Origin: Delftia acidovorans | GTDB lineage: Bacteria > Pseudomonadota > Gammaproteobacteria > Burkholderiales > Burkholderiaceae_C | Direction of reading: 5' to 3' | Length of the DNA stretch: 64,000 nucleotides | Assembly (NCBI GenBank): GCA_031286585.1 | Contig: JAITUC010000049.1 | Span: 62,001-126,000, forward strand | Shown here: piece after piece, positions 1 through 7,800 of the stretch | How positions within the stretch are numbered: the first letter of the stretch is position 1 | How the letters are laid out: every line of letters begins with the position of its first letter | Made by a program: the position numbers and the translations under genes | The notes under the pieces: generated by a model | The model's input: only the letters and a program-made list of their open reading frames with translations | Database searches by the model: none | What the model was told of the DNA's origin: nothing

Positions 1-78
1 CAGCCCGGCCGTGACCACGAACACCGCAATGAAGGGGGCTGTGACTGCCGTGCGAAGTGAGAGCCGAGGGGCGGGCAT
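1..78 (-). CDS. N-terminal fragment of an unidentified membrane or exported protein
   Basis: Reading the minus strand from the ATG at 78 gives 26 residues that run off the left edge. They start with a short basic stretch and continue into a hydrophobic run (APFIAVFVVTAGL). This is how the first membrane segment of many sensor kinases or GGDEF proteins looks, but the fragment is too short for a family call. A weak GGAAA lies about nine bases upstream of the ATG. It is divergent from the yjfI-like operon. Confidence 0.4.
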   Translation of the reverse strand, partial: MPAPRLSLRTAVTAPFIAVFVVTAGL

Positions 79-353
79 GCAGAGGTTTCCGTAGCGTGCG
101 CCGGGCAGCCAAGGGCCGGATCTGCCTGCGACAGCGGCCATTGTGCAGCGCCTTCGCAGCCCTGCATCGCAGCCTTTGCGGTCCCCGGCCGGGCGCTCCC
201 GTGGTTGATAGGAAAAATTGTCGATAAATGGTTTTCGGTAGAAAAAATGAATTCCTAATGGCGATTCGCCAGAACGGAAAGACCGGGCCACGCCCTGCGA
301 AAAGCCGCCCATTGCGCCATTCGGTCTACATATCCGTTTACAAATTGATCATC

Positions 354-379
354 ATTACATGTAGACATCACATGTAATG
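354..379. promoter_or_regulatory. inverted repeat upstream of the yjfI-like operon
   Basis: CATTACA at 354-360 is mirrored by TGTAATG at 373-379, in a locally AT-rich stretch just upstream of the first gene of the PspA/flotillin operon. A GTCTAC/GTAGAC pair overlaps the same region. The symmetry and position fit an operator or promoter element. No known regulator can be assigned from sequence. The rest of 79-396 shows no gene. Confidence 0.4.
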
Positions 380-396
380 GACGCTATGGTGTCCGC

Positions 397-1053
397 ATGG
401 AACAAAAGACATCAGCCCACTACCAGCGCCTGCACCGGCAACGGCTGCGCGAACAGGGGCTGGTGAAAAAGGAGGTCTGGATTCTTCCAGAGTACGGCGC
501 GGCATTGCAGCAATTGGAAAAGCAAATGCGCATGCCCGGATTGCAACCGGAATCAATGGGTCTCATCCACAAGGAGGGCGGCATGGACAACAGCAGACAG
601 GCATATCGGGATATTCACGCCTTGGCGGGCGATCTGCAGCAATCGGCACTGGTGCAGGCCGGCCGGCTCCATATCGAGGTGCTGGAAGGCGCAGACGCCA
701 GTGTGCTGGTCAGCCTGCCCGAATTCGGCGATCTGCCGGTGCATGTGGCGCTCTCGGGCGACCAATTGGTGGTGGAGGCCTTTCTGTGGCCCGCCGACCA
801 GGTGCACGACCGCGCCGGTCTCAACGAGCAGATGCTGCGCCTGCAAAAACTGTTTCCTTTCACCACGATGGCGCTGGAACCCCAGGCCCATGGCGGCGAG
901 GGCTATGTGATGTTCGCCGCCCTGCACGCCAGCAGCAGCGAGGGCGAAATCATTGCCGAAATCCTGACCCTGGCCGACAGCGTCATCCAGGCCACCGAGG
1001 CGCTGGCCCACTATCTGACGCCGGTGGCCGCATCCGCACCTGTGCAGGCCTGA
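397..1053 (+). CDS. yjfI: YjfI family (DUF2170) protein
   Basis: This 218-residue soluble protein resembles E. coli YjfI and the DUF2170 family, whose biochemical role is unknown. The N-terminal 40 residues are basic and Arg/Gln rich. The body (about residues 65-205) is an acidic alpha/beta domain with no signal peptide or membrane segment. It opens a co-directional run with a PspA-like gene, yqiJ and a flotillin. E. coli likewise has yjfI next to the PspA-like yjfJ, and this neighbourhood is the main support for the call. The ATG at 397 lies just downstream of an inverted repeat that may control the operon. I infer a membrane-stress or accessory role from context only. Confidence 0.75.
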   Translation: MEQKTSAHYQRLHRQRLREQGLVKKEVWILPEYGAALQQLEKQMRMPGLQPESMGLIHKEGGMDNSRQAYRDIHALAGDLQQSALVQAGRLHIEVLEGADASVLVSLPEFGDLPVHVALSGDQLVVEAFLWPADQVHDRAGLNEQMLRLQKLFPFTTMALEPQAHGGEGYVMFAALHASSSEGEIIAEILTLADSVIQATEALAHYLTPVAASAPVQA

Positions 1054-1094
1054 CGCCCCGCCCGTCGAAGACACTGAGTCCCAAGGAGATCATC

Positions 1095-1805
1095 ATGACC
1101 ATCTGGAACAAGCTGGTGACAGCGTTGCGCGGCGCCGCCCACGAGGCCGGCGAGGCGGTGACCGACAGCCAGGCCCTGCGCATCCTGGACCAGGAAATCC
1201 GCGATGCCGACAGCGACCTGAACAAATCCAAGGAAGCGCTGGCCGACATCATGGCCAAGCAAAAGCTGGCTGCCGGCAAGCTCAAGCAGACCCAGGAGCG
1301 CATTGCCGAATACGAGGGCTATGCCGTCAAGGCGCTGGACACCAGTGACGAGGCCCTGGCGCTGGAAGTGGCCGGCAAGGTCTCCGTGCTGGAGGCCCAG
1401 CGCGACGAGGAGCAATCCCAGCTGGACGCCTACACGCAAAGCGTGGAGCAGCTGCGCGTGGCCATACAGACGGCGCAAACGCATATCAAGCGGCTCAAGC
1501 AGCAGGCCGACACGGTCAAGGCCACGGAAAGCGTGCAGCGCGCCCAGGCCACGGTGGCAGGCCGCTACGCAGGCTCGCAGACGCGCGTGCAAAGCGCGCT
1601 GGACTCTCTGGAGCGCATCAAGCAAAAGCAGGCCGAGCGCGGTGCGCGCATGGAAAGCGCGGCCGAGCTGGCGCGCGACAGCAGCGAAGACGCGCTGGAT
1701 GCCAAGCTGCGCGCTGCCGGCATCACGCCCCAAGCGGGCAATGCGCAATCGGTGCTGGAACGCCTGAAGGCCCAGCGTGCCGCAACTGGCGGAAAAAACG
1801 CTTGA
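1095..1805 (+). CDS. PspA/IM30 family protein (YjfJ-like)
   Basis: The 236-residue product is almost entirely helical and charged, as PspA/IM30/Vipp1 proteins are. These peripheral proteins assemble on the inner face of stressed inner membranes. Residues 1-25 (MTIWNKLVTALRG...) form an amphipathic helix followed by long coiled coil from about 25 to 180. The ATG at 1095 is chosen because AAGGAG sits eight bases upstream; the longer open frame reaching back to 786 overlaps yjfI and has no such support. It lies 41 bases after yjfI and precedes yqiJ. I see no pspF, pspB or pspC, so this is not the classical Psp operon but the YjfJ-type arrangement. Confidence 0.85.
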   Translation: MTIWNKLVTALRGAAHEAGEAVTDSQALRILDQEIRDADSDLNKSKEALADIMAKQKLAAGKLKQTQERIAEYEGYAVKALDTSDEALALEVAGKVSVLEAQRDEEQSQLDAYTQSVEQLRVAIQTAQTHIKRLKQQADTVKATESVQRAQATVAGRYAGSQTRVQSALDSLERIKQKQAERGARMESAAELARDSSEDALDAKLRAAGITPQAGNAQSVLERLKAQRAATGGKNA

Positions 1806-1878
1806 TGCGCGGCCGTTGTCCGGGCAGGCCCTGCCAGGCCTGCCGCATCGGCAGCCGGATTTGAGGGGAGGGGAAAAC

Positions 1879-2547
1879 ATGTCTGCGTTCCTGCAATACG
1901 CGTTCGGCTTTCCGACTTTCATCTTTGGCGCCTTGCTGCTGTGCATGCTGCTGTACTGGCTGATCGCCATGCTGGGCCTGCTGGAGGTGGACTCGCTGGA
2001 CCACTGGGTGCTGTTCGACGGCAGCGACCATGCGCATGGCGTGGAGCATTCGGTCAGCGCGCTGGCCGGACTGCTGCTCAAGGTGGGCCTGGGTGGCATT
2101 CCGCTCACGGTCATCCTCACCGCCCTGTTCCTGATGTCCTGGCTGGCCTCGTATGTGCTGTGCCATTTCGTGCCCATGCCCGAAGGCTGGACCCTGGTGA
2201 ACCTGCTGACCGGCTCCCTGGTGGCCGCGGCAGCCGTGGTGCTGGGCTTTGCGTCCACCGTGCTGCTGCTGCGCCCGCTGCGGGGCATCGTCAACAAGGT
2301 GGCGCCTGCAGAGGAGCCCAAGGTGCTGCTGGGCCGCACCGGCCTGGTACGCAGCGCCGTGGTGGACGGCACGCAGGGCTACGGCAGTGTCGAGGACGGC
2401 GGCGCGGGCCTGAACGTGCAGATGCGCTCACCCGAGCGCGCACTGGCCCGGGGCACCGAGATCGTGCTCATCGAGCACCTGCCCGAGCACAACGCCTGGC
2501 GCGTGGTCAGCAAGGCCGAGTTCGACGGCACCGAGCTGCCGCGCTAG
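1879..2547 (+). CDS. yqiJ: YqiJ-like inner-membrane protein with OB-fold tail
   Basis: The 222-residue protein resembles E. coli YqiJ, the membrane partner encoded next to the flotillin YqiK. Hydrophobic segments are visible at about residues 10-36, 70-95 and 110-130. They are followed by a soluble C-terminal region (about 145-222) whose pattern LLGRTGLVRSAVVDGTQGYG suggests a small beta-barrel of the NfeD/OB type. NfeD-like proteins commonly pair with SPFH proteins. The ATG at 1879 has GGGGAGGGG immediately upstream. The gene sits 73 bases after the PspA gene and about 100 bases before the flotillin. I infer that it forms a membrane complex with the flotillin. Confidence 0.8.
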   Translation: MSAFLQYAFGFPTFIFGALLLCMLLYWLIAMLGLLEVDSLDHWVLFDGSDHAHGVEHSVSALAGLLLKVGLGGIPLTVILTALFLMSWLASYVLCHFVPMPEGWTLVNLLTGSLVAAAAVVLGFASTVLLLRPLRGIVNKVAPAEEPKVLLGRTGLVRSAVVDGTQGYGSVEDGGAGLNVQMRSPERALARGTEIVLIEHLPEHNAWRVVSKAEFDGTELPR

Positions 2548-2645
2548 TTCCGGGATTCCCAAGAGGCCCGGGTGTCCGTCCGGCGGGCGCGGCCTTTCCG
2601 TTTTTTCAGCGTTTTCACAGATAGCAATTCACAGGGGAGATTCGC

Positions 2646-4721
2646 ATGAACATGAGCAATATGGAGTGGTACATCGTCGCCGGGGTGGTGATCGGTTCCG
2701 TCTTCGTCGTCATCCTCGGGCTGTTCGCCCTGGTCAAGGCCTTCTACATCAAGGTTCCGCAAGGCACGGCGCTGATCATCAACGACACCACGTCCCAGCC
2801 CAAGGTCAAGTTCACGGGCGGCCTGGTGCTGCCGGTGATCCACAAGAAGGAGTTCATGCAGATCTCGCTGCTGACGCTGGAGATCGACCGGCGCGGCAAG
2901 GAAGGCCTGATCTGCCGGGACAACATGCGCGCCGACATCACCGTGGCCTTCTACCTGCGCGTCAATGAGACGGCGGAAGACGTGCTCAAGGTGGCCAAGG
3001 CCATCGGCGTGGACCGGGCCTCGGACAAGACGGCCGTCAACGAGCTGTTCAACGCCAAGTTCTCCGAAGCGCTCAAGACCGTGGGCAAGCAGATCGAGTT
3101 CGTCAAGCTGTTCGAGAACCGCCAGGATTTCCGCGACCAGATCATCCATGTCATCGGCAACGACCTCAACGGCTATGTGCTGGAAGACGTGGCCATCGAC
3201 TACCTGGAGCAGACGCCCAAGTCCTCGCTGGACCCCAACAACATCCTGGACGCGGAGGGCATCCGCAAGATCACCGAGCTGACGGCCAACCAGAACATCG
3301 TCACCAACGAGCTGGAGCGCAACTCCGACCTGGCCATCACCAAGAAGAACGTGGAGACCAAGGAAGCCATGCTGGCGCTGGAGCGCCAGCAGGCCGACGC
3401 CGAGGCCCGCCAAAAGCGCGAGATCGCCACCATCCAGGCGCGCGAGCAGGCCGAGACCCAGAAGGTGCAGGAGGAAGAGCGCCTGAAGGCCGAGCAGGCG
3501 CGCATCCAGACCCAGGAGCAACTGGACATCCGCGAGGAAAACCGCCAGCGCGAGGTGGCCGTGGCCCAGCAAAACCGTGAGCGTGCCGTGGTGATCGAGG
3601 TCGAGAAGGTCACGCGCGCCAAGGAGCTGGAGATCGTGGCCCGCCAGCGCGAGGTGGAGCTGCAGCGCATCGAGAAGGAGAAGGCCATCGAGGTCGAGAA
3701 GGCCAACATCGCCAACGTGGTGCGCGAGCGCGTGGTGGTGGAAAAGTCCGTGGCCCAGGAGGAGGAGCGCATCAAGGAAGTGCGCGTGGTCTCCGAGGCC
3801 GAGCGCATGAAGCAGGTCACCGTGCTGACCGCCCAGGCCCAGGCCGAGGAAGACCTGGTGCGCCAGGTCAAGAAGGCCGAGGCCGAAGAGGCTGCCTCGC
3901 GCCACAAGGCCGTGGAAGTCACGACCATGGCCCAGGCCGAACTGGAAGCGGCCAGCAAGACCGCCGAGGCCAAGAAGAAGCTGGCCGAGGCCATCGAGGT
4001 CGAGCGCGCCGCGCCCGGCCTGGCCGATGCCAAGGTGCGCGAAGTCACCGCCGCCGCCCTGGAAAAGGAAGGCATGGCCCAGGCCCGCGTGATTGCCGAG
4101 AAGCTGATGGCGGAAGCCAAGGGCCAGCAGGAAAAGGGCCTGGCGGAGGCGCGCGTCATCGAGGCCACGGCCGATGCCAACGAAAAGCAGGGCCTGGCCG
4201 ATGCCAAGGTGCTGGAAGAGCGCCTGCTGGCCCAGGCACGCGGCGAGGCCCAGGTGGGTGCCACCAAGGCCACGGTCACGCGCGACGTGGGCATGTCCGA
4301 GGCCGATGTGCTGCGCGACAAGCTCTTCGCCGAGGCCAAGGGCCTGACCGAAAAGTTCACCGCGCTGGCCTCGCTGTCCGACCAGGCGCGCTCGCATGAG
4401 GAATTCCGCATGCAGCTGGAGAAGAACTTCGAGCAGGCGCTGGCCGCCATCGAGGCCAACAAGAGCGTGGCCAAGGACCAGTCCGAGGTGCTGTCGGCTG
4501 CGCTCAGCAAGGCCAACATCGATATCGTGGGGGGCGAGGGTGCCTTCTTCGACAACTTCGCCAAGGCGCTGTCCGTGGGCAAGGCCGTGGAAGGCGTGGC
4601 GGGCAAGAGCCCCATCGTGCAGGACCTGATCGGCAAGTTCCTCAACGGCAAGGGCGGCGCATCGCTGCTGAACGCGCTGGGCGACGGCAAGGGCCTGCCG
4701 CCCACGCAAAGGGCCGACTGA
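2646..4721 (+). CDS. yqiK: flotillin (YqiK family, SPFH domain)
   Basis: This 691-residue protein has an N-terminal membrane anchor (about residues 8-31), an SPFH/band-7 domain (about 32-200, containing LEIDRRGKEGLICRDNM), then a very long Glu/Ala-rich coiled coil (about 210-560) typical of flotillins. A Gly-rich C-terminal region follows. Flotillins form large rings and organise membrane microdomains. GGGGAG lies upstream of the ATG at 2646. Placement between yqiJ and the giant ATPase, and downstream of a PspA-like gene, suggests a joint membrane-stress role. YqiK-type flotillins of E. coli also pair with YqiJ, so the assignment is strong. The C-terminal SLLNALGDGKGLPP tail looks disordered. 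Confidence 0.93.
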   Translation: MNMSNMEWYIVAGVVIGSVFVVILGLFALVKAFYIKVPQGTALIINDTTSQPKVKFTGGLVLPVIHKKEFMQISLLTLEIDRRGKEGLICRDNMRADITVAFYLRVNETAEDVLKVAKAIGVDRASDKTAVNELFNAKFSEALKTVGKQIEFVKLFENRQDFRDQIIHVIGNDLNGYVLEDVAIDYLEQTPKSSLDPNNILDAEGIRKITELTANQNIVTNELERNSDLAITKKNVETKEAMLALERQQADAEARQKREIATIQAREQAETQKVQEEERLKAEQARIQTQEQLDIREENRQREVAVAQQNRERAVVIEVEKVTRAKELEIVARQREVELQRIEKEKAIEVEKANIANVVRERVVVEKSVAQEEERIKEVRVVSEAERMKQVTVLTAQAQAEEDLVRQVKKAEAEEAASRHKAVEVTTMAQAELEAASKTAEAKKKLAEAIEVERAAPGLADAKVREVTAAALEKEGMAQARVIAEKLMAEAKGQQEKGLAEARVIEATADANEKQGLADAKVLEERLLAQARGEAQVGATKATVTRDVGMSEADVLRDKLFAEAKGLTEKFTALASLSDQARSHEEFRMQLEKNFEQALAAIEANKSVAKDQSEVLSAALSKANIDIVGGEGAFFDNFAKALSVGKAVEGVAGKSPIVQDLIGKFLNGKGGASLLNALGDGKGLPPTQRAD

Positions 4722-4839
4722 ACGGCTGATTGAACGGGGCGGCCGCCCGGCCGCACCCTCCATCGGCTGCTGCCCAGCCTCCCGCATCCGCCTTCCCCCG
4801 CCCGCCTGCCTGCCAGTCAGCTGGCCGGGGAGGGCGTGA

Positions 4840-7800
4840 ATGGTCCCTGACACGCGAAAGCCCGTGACGCCCATGTCCCAACCGTCCCCATCGTCCTCTC
4901 CGTCCCTCTCCCCCGATACCGCGGCCTCCGCCGTGGACCAGGCAGTCGCCAGCGGCGGCTCCTACGAAGTGCTGGCCAAGCGCCTTGACGGCCAGGGGCA
5001 GGCGCTGGAGACGCTGGCACGCCAGCTCAACGAGGAGCGGCTGGAGGAATTCGGCCGCAGCCAGATGGAAGTCATCGGGCGCATGCGCGTGCGCACCGAA
5101 AACAACTGCCTGGGCCGCGACATCGCCCAGGTGGGCGGCTACCTGCTGTTCGGCTACAACGTCTTCATGGGCCTGAAGCAGTCCACGCGCGTGGAGGATG
5201 TGTTCGGCCTGTACCGTCTGCACGAGGGCGAGCAGGGCTACGAGGTCACGCCGGTCGATCTCAAGGACAGCTTCCTGGGCATACAGAGCTTCGTGCAGGA
5301 CTTCCAGGAGCTGTACGCCTACTACAAGAACACCCGGCTGATGCAGCTGGCCGTGCGCGACGGCAAGCTGCTGGCGAGCTTCCAGATTGGCGAGCGCCTG
5401 TCCGATGTGCGCGTATTCCGCTGGTCCGTGCCCGTCGATGGCCAGCCCATCCGCTACATAGACAACCGGGGCGAGCGCGATATCGAACTGCCCGCACCGC
5501 ATGACTTCGAGTGGCAGCGCGCCGGGCGCGAGCAGCTGGTGCAGGGGCGCCATCCGCACATCAACATCCTGGACAAGGTCTTCGTCGAGACGCTGGGCGG
5601 CGACCTGACCATCAAGGTCGAGAACAACACCAACGACGGCCTGGGCATCTACCGCGAACCCGTGCAGGAGAAGAACCAGTCGCTGGACGACGCCGTGTTC
5701 GAGTACGCCGCCGTGGGCAGCCTGATCCTGCTGAAGATCCTGCCCTACCGCGAAGAGCAGTGGCGCTACCTGATCTTCAACACCCTGTCCCGCCAGGTGC
5801 TGCGCATGGACGCCATCGGCGCGGCCTGCATCCAGCTGCCGCAGGACCACGGCATCATCTTCCCGGGCGGCTACTACCTGCAAAGCGGGGAGAACCGCTC
5901 GTTCGAGCAGAACATGCAGGGCATGCGCTACCGGCGCAGCATCCGCTCGCCCAACGGCGAGGATGTGCTCTACGTGTTCTACGAGCCCGAGAGCGGGCGC
6001 ATGGCGCTGTTCAAGTACAACCTGATCGAGCGCGCGCTGCAGCCGCCCCTCATCGGCCACGGCTATGCGCGCATGGACGACGGGCGCGTCGTCATCTTCG
6101 CGGCCGAGAGCAACGAGGCCTCGCGCGTGCACCCCATGCAGGTCTGGCGCACGCCCTTCGCCTCGGATGACTACGCGGCGCGCCAGCCGCAGCGCGACAG
6201 CTTCCTGGGCCGCATCGGCAATGCCGAGCTGGTCAGCGGCATCTCCGACCTGTACAGCGTGCGCAAGGAAATCGCGGCCACCGAGGTCTCGCTGCCGCGC
6301 TACGAGCGCCTGATCGACGCCGCGCGCCGCCTGTTCGAGCGCTACCACTGGCTGGGCGCGCCGCAGCTCAAGGGCGTGCACGAGACCCTGCTGGGTATCG
6401 TCGCCACGGGCGATGCGGTCATTGACGAGTACGAAAAGGTCGAAAGCATCCGCAACGCCTCGGCCAAGGCCATGGGCGAGGTTTCCAGCCGCCACGGCCA
6501 GTTGCTCAAGACGCTGCGGCTGGCAGACTGGAAGAGCATTGGCGAGTACGTGGACGCGCTCACCCAGCTGGGTCAGCTGCGCGGCCAGCTCATGGCCACG
6601 CGCGACCTGCGCTATGTGGACCAGGCCGCCATAGACACCATGGTGCAGGGCGTCAACGAGGCCCAGGCCGATGTCTCCCAGCGCACGGCCGCCTTCATTG
6701 CCACCGACGAGGCCATGCAGCCCTATGCCGATCAGCTGCAGGCGCTGGACCAGGCCGCGCAGGCGGCAGCCACGGTGGCGCAGATCAACGAGCCGCTGGC
6801 GCGCATGGCCGACATGGCTGCCGCGCTGGACATGCTGTCCGAGCTCATGGGCAGCCTGTCCATCGACGACGCCACGCAGCGCACCCAGGTGGTGGATCGC
6901 ATCTCGGCCGTCTACGCGCGCCTGAACCAGGTGCGTGCACGCGCCGAGCAGCGCAGGTCGGGCCTGGGCGGCGCCGAGAACGTGGCCCAGTTCGCAGCCC
7001 AGCTGGCGCTGTTCTCGCAAAGCATCGTCAGCGCCCTGGGCCTGGCGCAGACGCCCGAGAAATGCGACGAGCAGCTGGCGCGGCTGCTGGTTCAGCTGGA
7101 GGAAATCGAAAGCCGCTTCGGCGAGCACGAGCAGTTCCTCGGCGACATCATGGCCAAGCGCGAGGAAGTGCTGGAGAGCTTCGAGGCGCGCCGCCAATCG
7201 CTGCAGGATGAGCGCCAGCGCAAGGCGCAGGGCGTGCTGGACGCGGCCCTGCGCATCGTGCAAAGCCTGCCCAAGCGCACCGAGAAACTCGCCAGCGCCG
7301 ATGCCCTGCATGCCTTTTTTGCGGGCGATCCGCTGATCGGCAAGCTCAAGGAGCTGGCCCAGCGCCTGCGCGAGCAACTGCATGACCCGGTCAAAGCCGA
7401 CGACATCGACGGCCGCGTCAAGAACCTGCGCGACCAGGCATTTCGCGCGCTGCAGGACCGCACGGAGCTGTACGAAGGCGACGGTGCCATCATCCGCCTG
7501 GGCCGCCACCGATTCAGCGTGGGCAACCAGGAGCTGGACCTGACCCTGCTGCCGCGCAACGGCGAATTGTTCCTGCACCTGGTCGGCACCGAGTATTTCG
7601 AACCCGTGGACAACCCGGAGCTGGCCGCCCTGCAGGCCTACTGGGATGCTTCCACGCCGGCCGAATCGCCGCAGTTCTACCGGGGCGAGTACCTGGCGCT
7701 GGAAGTGGTGCTGGCCGCACGCCAGCGCCGTGACGGCTGGAGCGAGGCCCGGCTGGCCCAGTTGCTGCCCGACGAGGCGGCGCTGACCCAGGCCATCCGC

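Noticed and set aside
2544-4874. 776-residue open frame opposite the flotillin
   Set aside because: Leu/Gly/His-rich mirror of the flotillin coiled coil; no ribosome-binding site or family match.
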